Shown: positions 49,107 to 59,546 of the stretch, piece by piece | How the letters are laid out: each line of letters opens with the position of its first letter | Position numbering within the stretch: the stretch's first letter is position 1 | Origin: Mycobacterium sp. | GTDB lineage: Bacteria; Actinomycetota; Actinomycetes; Mycobacteriales; Mycobacteriaceae | Length of the DNA: 64,000 nucleotides | Direction of reading: 5' to 3' | Assembly: GCA_021732005.1 (NCBI GenBank) | Contig: JAKFVT010000059.1 | Span: 345,480 to 409,479, forward strand | The notes under the pieces: model-generated | What the model saw: the letters and a program-made list of their open reading frames with translations, nothing else | What the model was told of the DNA's origin: nothing | The model's database searches: none | Made by a program: the position numbers and the translations under genes

Positions 49107-49945
49107 TGTGGCGGATGCGGGTCGTGCATGCGACGGGGTACGCCTACAAATCACCGGTCACCGCGTCGTACAACGAGGCTCGGCTGACACCGCGTTCGGA
49201 CTCCCGCCAGAACGTCATCCTCAACCGCGTGGAGACCATCCCGGCCACCCGCAATTACCGCTATGTCGACTATTGGGGCACGGCGGTAACAGCTTTCGAT
49301 CTGCACGCGCCGCACACCGAGCTGGAGGTGACAGCGTCGTCGGTAGTCGAGACCGACAAGCCGGAAGCTCCGAGCGAGAACGCGACGTGGGATGAACTGG
49401 CGTCCGCAGCGGTCCGAGACCGCTTCGACGAGGTGCTCGAACCCACGCTTTACACGCCGGCCAGCCGGCGCATCAAGCGCGTCGGCACGCGCGTCGCGAA
49501 GGAATACGAACCGGCGCAGGCCGTGATCGCCGCCGCTCAGTGGGCGCACAGCGAACTGAATTACGTTCCCGGCACCACCGGTGTGCACTCCTCGGGTCTC
49601 GACGCACTGCGTGAAGGCAAGGGTGTGTGCCAGGACTACGCCCATCTGACGCTGATCCTGCTGCGCGGCATGGGAATTCCAGCTCGGTACGTGTCGGGAT
49701 ATCTTCATCCCAATCGCGATGCCGTGATCGGAGACACCATCGACGGGCAGAGTCACGCGTGGATCCAGGCCTGGACGGGCGGCTGGTGGAACTATGACCC
49801 GACCAACGATTCGGAGATCAACGAGCAGTACATCAGCGTCGGCGTCGGCCGGGACTACGCCGACGTCACCCCGCTGAAGGGCATCTATTCCGGCGAGGGC
49901 TCGACCGATCTCGACGTGGTGGTGGAGGTCACCAGACTGGCGTGA
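49106..49945 (+). CDS. transglutaminase-like cysteine protease (Rv2409c-like)
   Basis: 279 aa. N-terminal beta domain (MRVVHATGYAYKSPVTASYN), then catalytic Cys in GKGVCQDYAHLTLILLR, His in DGQSHAWIQAW and Asp in WWNYDPTND. Third gene of the ATP-grasp/alpha-E operon; predicted to cut or exchange the peptide bond made by the ligase. Its 3' end overlaps the convergent PepSY gene by 61 bases. Confidence 0.92.
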   Translation: MWRMRVVHATGYAYKSPVTASYNEARLTPRSDSRQNVILNRVETIPATRNYRYVDYWGTAVTAFDLHAPHTELEVTASSVVETDKPEAPSENATWDELASAAVRDRFDEVLEPTLYTPASRRIKRVGTRVAKEYEPAQAVIAAAQWAHSELNYVPGTTGVHSSGLDALREGKGVCQDYAHLTLILLRGMGIPARYVSGYLHPNRDAVIGDTIDGQSHAWIQAWTGGWWNYDPTNDSEINEQYISVGVGRDYADVTPLKGIYSGEGSTDLDVVVEVTRLA

Positions 49946-51438
49946 TCGGGCGGTGGCCGCCGAGCACTGATGATCGCTTCGGCCACCAGCACAACCAGTA
50001 GCGATATACCGAAGGCCGGGAATAGGATTCCGAGAACGACCGCGATGACGGTCACGGCGATCATCGCTTTCCTCGGGGTGTTCGCCCGGGTGGATTCGCT
50101 GGCTGGGCCGGGTAGCCCGCTGCGTCCGGTGGGGCGGCGTTTCCACCACATCAGCAATCCAGTCGCCGCACTGAGAAGAACACCGAGGCACGCGACGGTA
50201 GCCGAAATGCGGGTGAGCCAACCCATTTGATTGCCCATGTGCATGGCGATCCCGAAGCTCGTCAACCGGGACAGCGCGCCGTCCTGGGCGGCGGTGGCGT
50301 TGGTGATGGTGGCGCCGGTGAACTGGTTCAGATACAACGTCCGCTGTTCGGACACTCGTTGTGGCCACCGGTTGACCACCGTGTAGCTGCCGTAGACCGT
50401 CGCGCCGTCCTGCGTCGTATCAGTCGGCGGGAAGATCGAATAGCCGGGCACCATGTGCTCGTCCTTGGCGATCCGGTCAATGTCGTTGTAGGACAGCCGG
50501 GCCCCGCCCGCGGCGGGTTGCGACGCGTAGATCGGGTCGTCGGTGGCCGACCAGGCGATGCGGCGCCCCAGGCGGTCGTAGTCGCCGAGCTTCGCCGGCG
50601 TTGAGGGAGCATCGATTTTGGTGGACGGGGTGAGCGTCGCGGTCACTGCCCGCCAGTTCTCGCCCCAGTACCGCGTCCAGGTCATGCCGGACAGGATGTA
50701 GCAGATCAGGATTACCGCGACGACAACACCGGTCAGCGCATGCACGTCGCGCCACCGCAGCCGGCCGCCGGCACGCCATCGCACGCGCAGCAGCGGCTTG
50801 GCGGCTTCGGCGGCGCGCGGCCACCATAGATAGATCCCGCTGCCGAGCAGCACCAGGATCCAGGTCGCGGTCAGCTCCATCCAGAGGTTGCCGATCCCGA
50901 CCGGGATGGTGGACTGCGGATATGCGGACGGATTGATGAGGTGTCCCAATGACGGCAGCTGGATGTGCGGGCCGTCGTTGCCGAACATCCGGTGCAGCTG
51001 ATTGGCCCAGCCGACCAATCCGGAGAGCTGATCGCGTTGCCCCAGATAAGCGCCCGTGTAGGGATCGACGAACACCTGGATGACGTTGGCTTCGGCCTGC
51101 GGGTAGCCCTTGGCGTCGGCGGCGGAGAAGTCCACCCGGGTCGACGCGTTCGGGCCGTCCGGCGGCGTGACCGCCTCCAGTGTGCTCCCGGCGCCGGCGT
51201 GCTGGGTGGCGGTGGCCACCTGCGCATCGAGGGGAACCGTCTGCGGTCCCTGCTCGACCACGAGCAGATGCCGGTTGAGCAGGGCGTCCAGCGGCTGGCT
51301 GTAGAGGATCACCAGGCCGCTGCAAGCCAACACCACCAGCACCGGCGCGGCGAACAGCCCAACCCAGAAGTGCAGCCGCCAAATCCGGCGCAGAACAGCC
51401 GCATCACCGCGGCGCGTCGAAGTCTCCGTCGTCGTCAT
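49885..51438 (-). CDS. PepSY-associated transmembrane protein
   Basis: 517 aa with four or five membrane helices (LHFWVGLFAAPVLVVLACSG, LWMELTATWILVLLGSGIYL, DVHALTGVVVAVILICYILS, ISATVACLGVLLSAATGLLM) and conserved His pairs (RRIWRLHFW, LHRMFGND, WRDVHALTG, AMHMGNQ) that may bind haem. Relatives are linked to iron-siderophore reduction. No iron gene is next to it. ATG start. Confidence 0.85.
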   Translation of the reverse strand: MTTTETSTRRGDAAVLRRIWRLHFWVGLFAAPVLVVLACSGLVILYSQPLDALLNRHLLVVEQGPQTVPLDAQVATATQHAGAGSTLEAVTPPDGPNASTRVDFSAADAKGYPQAEANVIQVFVDPYTGAYLGQRDQLSGLVGWANQLHRMFGNDGPHIQLPSLGHLINPSAYPQSTIPVGIGNLWMELTATWILVLLGSGIYLWWPRAAEAAKPLLRVRWRAGGRLRWRDVHALTGVVVAVILICYILSGMTWTRYWGENWRAVTATLTPSTKIDAPSTPAKLGDYDRLGRRIAWSATDDPIYASQPAAGGARLSYNDIDRIAKDEHMVPGYSIFPPTDTTQDGATVYGSYTVVNRWPQRVSEQRTLYLNQFTGATITNATAAQDGALSRLTSFGIAMHMGNQMGWLTRISATVACLGVLLSAATGLLMWWKRRPTGRSGLPGPASESTRANTPRKAMIAVTVIAVVLGILFPAFGISLLVVLVAEAIISARRPPPDHASLVTSTTTSRSVEPSPE

Positions 51439-51479
51439 CGCCCATAAGTCGGGCGACGGGGCGGCTTAGTTCCCGACGG

Positions 51480-52310
51480 CTAGTTCCCGACGGATACCCG
51501 AAGAAGGTCGTTGCCGATCTCCACCGGGCCACTGAACTCGGTCGCCGCCTTGGCGCGCCACTGGTCCTCCTGGCCAGGCACCAGCGGCGGTACATAGTGC
51601 GTGAGTACCAATGTGCCGACCCCGGCGCGGGCCGCGGTTGCGGCGGCCTGCTCGACCGACGAGTGATAGTCGAGGATGTCCCGGATCCGCTGGACCGGCA
51701 TCTGCTCGACGAGATCCGCGCGGATCACGGTGTGCACCAGAGCGTTTGCCCCTTTGGCGAGTTCGTCGAGCCCGGCGCAGGGCACGGTGTCCCCGGCCAG
51801 GACGACCGAGACCCCGTCGTGTTCGACGCGGAAACCGAGCGTCGGCTCCACCGGACGGTGGTCGGTGGCTGCGGCGGTGATCCGGACGCCGCCGTCGTCC
51901 CACACCTGACCGGAGGCGTACTCGTACACCTGAATCGACGGAGGTTCGGTGATGTCGGGGTGGTGGCCGATGCGGTAGGAGATGTCGGGTGCCAACGCCG
52001 CCAGCGTCGCGTCGACGACGGCCTTGGTGCCGGGCGGGCCGATGATCGGCAGCGGGGTGGGCACGAACGTGGTGACCCAGCGGGTGGTGATCACATCGGA
52101 CAGGTCGGTGATGTGGTCGCTGTGCAGATGAGTGAGGAGCAGCGCGGTGATGTTGGCGGCGCCGACGCCCGCCGCGGCGGCCCGCATCAGCACCCCGCGC
52201 CCGCAGTCCACCAGGAACAGCGAGTCGCCTGCTTTGACCAGGGTTGACGGCCCGGCGCGATTCGGGTCGACCATCGGGCTTCCGGTGCCGAGAAGTGTGA
52301 CGTCGATCAT
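51480..52310 (-). CDS. metallo-beta-lactamase fold hydrolase, ribonuclease Z-like
   Basis: 276 aa. Zinc motif LLTHLHSDHITDL, further ligands in TDHRP, AGDT and LTHYVP. Matches position and type of Rv2407 (rnz), which trims tRNA 3' ends; other arylsulfatase-like members share this fold, so tRNase Z activity is likely but not proved. ATG at 52310. Confidence 0.82.
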   Translation of the reverse strand: MIDVTLLGTGSPMVDPNRAGPSTLVKAGDSLFLVDCGRGVLMRAAAAGVGAANITALLLTHLHSDHITDLSDVITTRWVTTFVPTPLPIIGPPGTKAVVDATLAALAPDISYRIGHHPDITEPPSIQVYEYASGQVWDDGGVRITAAATDHRPVEPTLGFRVEHDGVSVVLAGDTVPCAGLDELAKGANALVHTVIRADLVEQMPVQRIRDILDYHSSVEQAAATAARAGVGTLVLTHYVPPLVPGQEDQWRAKAATEFSGPVEIGNDLLRVSVGN

Positions 52311-52391
52311 GGGGTTAATTACTACCCTGCCGGGCAGCGGCTCGGGAGCAATTGGCCCTCGGTATGGCGGGTTTCACTTCGCACGCGCTCT

Positions 52392-52483
52392 TCAATGACC
52401 TATTGACAGAACTCGGCCGGCGAGTGGCACTAACTGCTCTGTTCACGGGCGTCGGCACCCGCCAAGTCTCAATAGGTCATTCA
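52392..52483. promoter_or_regulatory. paired inverted-repeat operator upstream of the glnT-like gene
   Basis: TCAATGACCTATTGA (52392-52406, itself a 5-5-5 palindrome) and TCAATAGGTCATTCA (52469-52483) contain a perfect 13-bp inverted repeat (AATGACCTATTGA/TCAATAGGTCATT) spaced by 62 bp. Between them is another palindrome ACTCG-GCCGG-CGAGT at 52411-52425. Likely binding sites for the TetR regulator encoded in the cassette, possibly two dimers with looping. Confidence 0.6.
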
Positions 52484-52549
52484 CTAGTTGGAAACAGTGC
52501 AGTTACAGAGCGTGGCTACGGTGGCGTCGACCTGTGCGAAAGGGAACAG

Positions 52550-53917
52550 ATGACAAGCACGCTCAATGGGCAGGCGCACACCGACGTCCGCGAGGTCGCC
52601 GAGAAGCTGACCGCCGCGGGGGTCCGCTACGCGGCGATCAGTTTCGTCGACATGCACGGCAAGCCGAAGGCGAAGATGGTGCCGTTGGCCCACCTGGAGC
52701 AGGCCGCGAACGGGTCGGAGATGTTCACCGGTGCCGCCCTGGACGGGGTGCCGCAGGACGTCAACGACGACGAGGTCGCACCGCACCCGGACCTCGACGC
52801 GGCGATCGTGATGCCGTTCAATCGCGAGATCGCTTGGTTCCCCGGCGATCTGTGGGTCGGTGACACTCCGTTCGAGTCGTGTAGCCGTCAGATCCTCAAG
52901 CGGGTCACCGCCGAGGCGGCGACATTGGGCTACACCTTCAACCTCGGGATCGAGACGGAGTTCTTCCTGCTGTCCGATCGCAACGGGGTGCCGGAGCCGG
53001 CCAGCCCCGACGACAACCTCGACAAACCCTGCTACGACCTGCGCGGCATGCTGCACAACTTCGGCGTGGTCGACGAGATCGTCGCGGCGATGAACGAACT
53101 GGGCTGGGATGTCTACTCTTTCGACCACGAGGACGGAAACGGTCAGTTCGAGACCGACTTCACCTACACCGATGCGGTGTCGATGGCCGACCGGTTCGTC
53201 TTCTTCCGGATGATGGTCGGCGAGATCGCCCGCAAGCACGGTCTGTTCGCCTCGTGGATGCCCAAACCCTTCGCCGATCGAACGGGCAGCGGCGCGCACT
53301 ACAACATGTCACTGGCCGACGCCGACGGGACCAACCTCTTCGAATCCAGCGACGATGCGCATGGCTGCGGACTTTCCCGGCTCGGCTACCAGTTCATCGC
53401 CGGTGTGCTGCGCCACGCGCCGGCGATCTGCGCGGTCATCGCGCCGACGGTCAACAGTTACAAGCGACTTGTCAAGCAGGGCAGCATGTCCGGCCTGACG
53501 TGGGCACCGATCTTCGCCTGCTACGGCGACAACAACCGCACCAACATGCTGCGGATCCCCCGGGGCGGCGGCCGCGTCGAATGCCGCGCCGCCGACAGCG
53601 CCAACAACCCCTATCTGGGGGCGGCCCTGATGCTGGCCGCCGGACTGGAAGGGATCCGGGAGGGGCTCGACCCCGGTGCGCCCAACCGCGACAACCTCTA
53701 CCGGCTCTCGGAGCCGGATCTGATCGAGCGCGGCATCACCTGGCTGCCCCGCTCACTCGGCGAGGCCATCGACGCGATCGAGGCAGACCCGCTGGTGCAC
53801 AGCGTGTTCGGGACGGCAATGTACGACTCGTTCGTCTCCGAGAAGAAGCTCGAGTGGGATTCGTACAACGCGCACGTCTCGTCGTGGGAGTCCGAGCGCT
53901 ACCTGCGGTTCTTCTGA
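52550..53917 (+). CDS. type III glutamine synthetase/gamma-glutamylmethylamide synthetase-like
   Basis: 455-aa glutamine-synthetase fold enzyme that ligates glutamate with ammonia or an amine using ATP. ATP/metal motifs LGIETEFFLLSDR, GSGAHYNMSLADA, glutamate-binding PRGGGRVECRAADSANNPYL. It resembles the GlnT/GMAS branch, not housekeeping GlnA. ATG 52550 follows AAAGGGA; the frame is open to 52352 but that part covers the inverted repeats and is not coding. Coupled to the creatininase gene by TGATG. Amine substrate unknown. Confidence 0.85.
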   Translation: MTSTLNGQAHTDVREVAEKLTAAGVRYAAISFVDMHGKPKAKMVPLAHLEQAANGSEMFTGAALDGVPQDVNDDEVAPHPDLDAAIVMPFNREIAWFPGDLWVGDTPFESCSRQILKRVTAEAATLGYTFNLGIETEFFLLSDRNGVPEPASPDDNLDKPCYDLRGMLHNFGVVDEIVAAMNELGWDVYSFDHEDGNGQFETDFTYTDAVSMADRFVFFRMMVGEIARKHGLFASWMPKPFADRTGSGAHYNMSLADADGTNLFESSDDAHGCGLSRLGYQFIAGVLRHAPAICAVIAPTVNSYKRLVKQGSMSGLTWAPIFACYGDNNRTNMLRIPRGGGRVECRAADSANNPYLGAALMLAAGLEGIREGLDPGAPNRDNLYRLSEPDLIERGITWLPRSLGEAIDAIEADPLVHSVFGTAMYDSFVSEKKLEWDSYNAHVSSWESERYLRFF

Positions 53918-54660
53918 TGAGCAATCGCTGGGAGGACCTCAACTCGGGGCAGATCGCCCACCGGCTTGCCGCCGACCCTGACACCGTGGCCCTGATTCCC
54001 GTCGGAGCCACCGAACAGCATGGGCCCCACCTGCCGGTGGGCACCGACACGATCATGGCCACCGCCGTCGCAGAGGCGGCCGCCGGTGAGCACGCTCTGG
54101 TGTTGCCTGTGATCGCGTTCGGCGCCAGCTTCTTTCACGGCACCGCGCTGCCGGGCACGGTTGCCTTCGACGGGGACCAGACCGCGACGGCAGCGGTCCG
54201 GGTAGCCGAGGCATGTGTGGACTCCGGGGTGCGCCGCGTCCTGTTCGTCAATGGCCACGTCGGCAACAGCGCGCCATTGTGGTTGGCGTGCGACCGGTTT
54301 CGCAGACACCATCCCGACCGGCGCATCGGCGTCATGCAGTGGTGGGATCTGACACCCGACATCGCGCGGCGAGCCACCGAGGATGCGGTCGACTGGCACG
54401 CCAATGCCGCGGAAACCTCGCTGATGCTGGCGGTTCGGCCCGAACTGGTGGACGTCGACGCGATGCTCGATGCCGACGATCCCGACCGCACCGCGGGCAC
54501 GGTGTTCCGTTATCCCGTCCAGCAGGTCTCCACCAACGGAGTGACGGGGTACCCGTCGCGGGCGTCGAAGGGCTACGGCCTCCAGTTGTGGGCGGACGTC
54601 GTGGCCGCGGCACGCGACGTGGTGATGCGCGCACACAGTGAAGTCCCACCGCTGGGATGA
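53917..54660 (+). CDS. creatininase-family amidohydrolase
   Basis: 247 aa. Metal-binding PVGATEQHGPHLPVGTDT (Glu, His, Asp), NGHVGN, and the Glu in HANAAETSL. Members open amide rings or cut peptides (creatininase, MftE). MftE of mycofactocin synthesis is excluded because no mftA/B/C genes are near. In this cassette it may act on gamma-glutamyl amides made by the GlnT-like enzyme, which is inference. ATG inside the glnT stop overlap; its stop overlaps tetR. Confidence 0.85.
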   Translation: MSNRWEDLNSGQIAHRLAADPDTVALIPVGATEQHGPHLPVGTDTIMATAVAEAAAGEHALVLPVIAFGASFFHGTALPGTVAFDGDQTATAAVRVAEACVDSGVRRVLFVNGHVGNSAPLWLACDRFRRHHPDRRIGVMQWWDLTPDIARRATEDAVDWHANAAETSLMLAVRPELVDVDAMLDADDPDRTAGTVFRYPVQQVSTNGVTGYPSRASKGYGLQLWADVVAAARDVVMRAHSEVPPLG

Positions 54661-55337
54661 CGTCCGATCCGGGCCGTTCACGCACCGGGATCGTCAATGC
54701 CGCGACCCGACTGTTCTCCGAAAAAGGTTATGCGCAAACCACAATGAGCGACATCGCGCGGGCCGTCGGCCTGCAGCAGTCGTCGCTGTACTACTGGTTC
54801 CGCAACAAGGAGCAGCTGCTGGGGGAGACGCTGCTGGTGAACCGGGCGCCGCTGAAGTTCATCGCCGAGGTCGGTGCCGGTTCGGGATCACCGGCCGTCA
54901 AGCTCTACCGGCTGTTGCGGTTCGACACCATCCAGTTGGCGCTCTCGCCGATCGACTTCAACGAGATCCAGCGCATCGCCCACGACCAGCGCGCCGATTT
55001 CCACCAGTTCTGGACCGACTATGAACGGCTCAAGGACTGGGTGTCCGACCTGATCGGCGCGGCGATCGCGGAGGGAAAGTTCATCGACTGCGACCGGCAG
55101 GAGACGGCCGGGTTGCTGCTGAACTTCGATGAGGGGGCGCAGAAGCGTACTCGCCTGAACGCCGATGAGTCCGACCGCGTCGCCGAGGCGACCAGGGTCG
55201 GCGAACAGGTCGCCGTCATCGCGGTTCGCGGTCTGCTCAAACGGCCCAGCGAGATCGGCCGGATCACCGCTCAGGCAGCCCAATTCGACGACGCCGCAAT
55301 GGCCTTAGCGGGGAACCAATCCCTGCCGGAGGCGTGA
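54657..55337 (+). CDS. TetR-family regulator of the glnT-like/creatininase cassette
   Basis: 226 aa; HTH residues about 10-55 (AATRLFSEKGYAQTTMSDIA, SLYYWFRNKEQLL), divergent ligand domain. Coupled to the creatininase gene (ATGA), so it is autoregulated if it binds the repeats upstream of the operon. Ligand unknown. Confidence 0.9.
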   Translation: MTSDPGRSRTGIVNAATRLFSEKGYAQTTMSDIARAVGLQQSSLYYWFRNKEQLLGETLLVNRAPLKFIAEVGAGSGSPAVKLYRLLRFDTIQLALSPIDFNEIQRIAHDQRADFHQFWTDYERLKDWVSDLIGAAIAEGKFIDCDRQETAGLLLNFDEGAQKRTRLNADESDRVAEATRVGEQVAVIAVRGLLKRPSEIGRITAQAAQFDDAAMALAGNQSLPEA

Positions 55338-55347
55338 TGAGCCGGGT

Positions 55348-56352
55348 TCACTCGCGCGCCGAGGACACCCAATTCGGATCGATGGACCGGTGGCCGGACA
55401 CACTGGCGCCGGCCGCCTCCAGGGCCACCACTTGATCGGGGTTGAGCTGCACCGACAACGACGCGGCGTTCTCGTCGACGCGGGCCGCGCGTCGCGTGCC
55501 CGGGATCGGCACCGATGCCACCCCGAGGACCTCGGCGCGCTGCCGCAGCCACGCCAGCGCCACCTGCGCCGGCGTCGCACCCACCTCCTCGGCGATCGAG
55601 GTAACCACCTGCACGACAGCAAGGTTGGCGTCCAGCACGTCCTCGGAGAATCGCGGGATGCGGCTGCGGAAGTCTCCGGCGGACGAGAGGTCGGCGGCCG
55701 AACGGATCGTCCCGGTGAGGAATCCGCGGCCAAGCGGCGAGTACGGCACGAAGCCGACACCGAGTTCGGCGGCGGCCGGCACCACGTTGCGTTCGACGTC
55801 ACGGCTCCAGATCGACCATTCGCTCTGCACGGCGGCGATCGGGTGCACGGCGGCGGCGGCGCGCAGCTCGTCGGCGGTCACCTCCGACAGTCCCAGATGG
55901 CGGACCTTGCCCGCGGTGACCAACTCGGCCATGGCGCCCACCGTCTCCTCGATCGGCAGCGAGACGTCGCGGCGGTGCATGTAGTAGAGGTCGATCACGT
56001 CCGTGCCGAGCCGGCCCAGGCTCTCGTCGACACAGCGCCGCACGTACTCCGCGTCACCGCGGGCCTTGAGCTTGCCCGTCGTCGGGTCGCCGTCGATGCC
56101 GAACTTCGTCGCCAGCGTGACCTCGTCGCGGCGGCCGGCCAGCACCTGGCCGATGAGTCGCTCGTTGGCACCGCCGCCGTAGACGTTGGCGGTGTCGATG
56201 AAGGTCATCCCGACGTCCAGGCAGTGATTCAGCGTCGCCAGTGACTCGGTGTCGTCGACCGCGCCGTAGACCGGCGTCAGCGCCATGCCGCCGAACCCGA
56301 TCGCGCTGACCGTCAAGCCGTCGCCCAACTCCGTCTTCGGCAAGGTGCCCAT
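55348..56352 (-). CDS. aldo/keto reductase
   Basis: 334-aa NADPH-dependent reductase of YakC type. Catalytic Asp/Tyr in FIDTANVYGGGANE, Lys in VTLATKFGI, His in LYYMHRRDVSLP; GTRRAARVDENAASL binds the cofactor phosphate. Start ATG 56352 follows GAGGAGA; in-frame codons to 56451 are not supported. Substrate unknown. Confidence 0.9.
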   Translation of the reverse strand: MGTLPKTELGDGLTVSAIGFGGMALTPVYGAVDDTESLATLNHCLDVGMTFIDTANVYGGGANERLIGQVLAGRRDEVTLATKFGIDGDPTTGKLKARGDAEYVRRCVDESLGRLGTDVIDLYYMHRRDVSLPIEETVGAMAELVTAGKVRHLGLSEVTADELRAAAAVHPIAAVQSEWSIWSRDVERNVVPAAAELGVGFVPYSPLGRGFLTGTIRSAADLSSAGDFRSRIPRFSEDVLDANLAVVQVVTSIAEEVGATPAQVALAWLRQRAEVLGVASVPIPGTRRAARVDENAASLSVQLNPDQVVALEAAGASVSGHRSIDPNWVSSARE

Positions 56353-56443
56353 GCAGATCTCCTCGTATCTCGTGGTCGGCTGTTCTGTCTTAACGCAACC
56401 GTTGCGGTTTGCTTCCCCAGCGCTCTCACAAGCCTTAACCTGG

Positions 56444-56459
56444 TGTGACATCCATCACA
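56444..56459 (+). promoter_or_regulatory. perfect CRP site upstream of the CBS-domain gene
   Basis: TGTGACATCCATCACA matches TGTGA-N6-TCACA at every fixed base. It lies 11 bases before the CBS ATG and directly after TAACCT (56436-56441), a TANNNT -10 box, so CRP bound here would cover the transcription start and repress. Binding by mycobacterial CRP (Rv3676) is inferred. Confidence 0.7.
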
Positions 56460-56470
56460 AGGGGGTGGCG

Positions 56471-56905
56471 ATGCGTATCGCCGACATCCTTCGCAGTAAG
56501 GGCACGACGGTGGCCACGGTCACCGAGACCACGACGGTCACCGGCCTGCTGGCTGAGCTGGTCATCCACAACATCGGCGCGATGGTGGTCGTCGGGCCCG
56601 ACGGCGGCGTGGTGGGCATCGTCTCGGAGCGCGACGTCGTGCGCACGCTGCACGATCACGGCCCGGACCTGCTCCGCAGCGCGGTCGCCGACATCATGAG
56701 CAAGGTCCTGGTGACGTGCTCACCCGACGACCACATCGACGACCTGAGCGCGCTGATGACCAACAACCGGGTGCGGCATGTGCCGGTGATGCAGGGCGGG
56801 CGACTGGTCGGCATCGTCAGCATCGGCGATGTCGTGAAGAACCGGATGGAGCAACTGCAGGCCGAGCAGGAACATCTGCAGGCCTACATCACGCAGGGCG
56901 GCTAG
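56471..56905 (+). CDS. two-CBS-domain protein (Rv2406c-like)
   Basis: 144 aa, a stand-alone Bateman module: CBS1 about residues 8-65 (ALVIHNIGAMVVVGPDGG region, GIVSERDVVRTL), CBS2 about 72-128 (NNRVRHVPVMQGGRLVGIVS). Such proteins bind adenosine nucleotides and sense energy state. ATG after AAGGGGGTGG. A perfect CRP site overlaps the promoter. Stop shares CTAG with the convergent PemK-like gene. Confidence 0.92.
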   Translation: MRIADILRSKGTTVATVTETTTVTGLLAELVIHNIGAMVVVGPDGGVVGIVSERDVVRTLHDHGPDLLRSAVADIMSKVLVTCSPDDHIDDLSALMTNNRVRHVPVMQGGRLVGIVSIGDVVKNRMEQLQAEQEHLQAYITQGG

Positions 56906-57513
56906 CTCCAGGAGTATTCGGCACGCAGCCGCGCCGCGACCAGTTCGAAGGTCGGCTGATCGAGAATCGCGCCCTCGCGGCGGATGCCTTCCTCGGGAAC
57001 GTCGAGCACCCGGTCCAGGCGCACCCAGCTGGGGCGGCCGTCGTAATCCCAGCCGCCCGAGCCGATCGCGATCCAGTTGCGGTCCTCGGCGTGGTGGGCC
57101 TGGCTGGACAGCATCAGCCCGAGCAGCGTCCGGCGGTCCCGGCCGACCACCAGCACCGGGCGGTCCTTGCCCTTGGTCGGGTCGTCCTCGTAGACCACCC
57201 AGGTCCAGACCACCTCGCCGGGATCGGCCCGACCGTCCAGATCGGGCGCATAGACCAGCCGGCGGGCGCGATGCGCGGTCGGCACACTGTTGTCGGTCAC
57301 CGGCCGGCCCGCAGTGATCGCGGCGGGCTGATCGGTGGCGACGGCGGTACTGGCCAGCAGCGCGTCGAAGCCCATCTTGAGGCCCTGCTGGATCGTCCGC
57401 GGCACGGCCTGCGTGATCGGCAACTGCCGAATGAACTTGGGCGCCTCGTTGAAAACGAGGTGCTCCGCGAGTCTCTGAAACGTCCTCCACTGCGACGCCA
57501 TTCTCGACAGCAT
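56902..57513 (-). CDS. PemK/MazF-like fold protein (Rv2405-like)
   Basis: 203 aa. The C-terminal half has the MazF/PemK barrel pattern (GEVVWTWVVYEDDPTKGKDR, PVLVVGRDRRTLLGLMLSS), preceded by about 95 residues of helical extension. No antitoxin gene is adjacent, so a housekeeping role or RNA binding is as likely as toxicity. ATG 57513; a second ATG (57501) is possible. Confidence 0.75.
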   Translation of the reverse strand: MLSRMASQWRTFQRLAEHLVFNEAPKFIRQLPITQAVPRTIQQGLKMGFDALLASTAVATDQPAAITAGRPVTDNSVPTAHRARRLVYAPDLDGRADPGEVVWTWVVYEDDPTKGKDRPVLVVGRDRRTLLGLMLSSQAHHAEDRNWIAIGSGGWDYDGRPSWVRLDRVLDVPEEGIRREGAILDQPTFELVAARLRAEYSWS

Positions 57514-57546
57514 AGGCGGATCGCAAGACCCTCGCGGCGCGCGATT

Positions 57547-59475
<1,929 letters not shown>

Positions 59476-59546
59476 GGGATTTCATCACACGCGACCATCA
59501 TGTCGTTCGGGGGCGATCGATTGCTGGTGCCGTAGTCGGCATCGCC

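Noticed and set aside
52352..52549. 66-residue N-terminal extension of the glnT-like gene
   Set aside because: It covers the inverted repeats and lacks family similarity; the ribosome site AAAGGGA marks ATG 52550.
53917..54660. Creatininase gene as mftE of mycofactocin synthesis
   Set aside because: No precursor peptide, radical SAM or other mft gene nearby; the neighbours are a glutamine synthetase-like gene and tetR.
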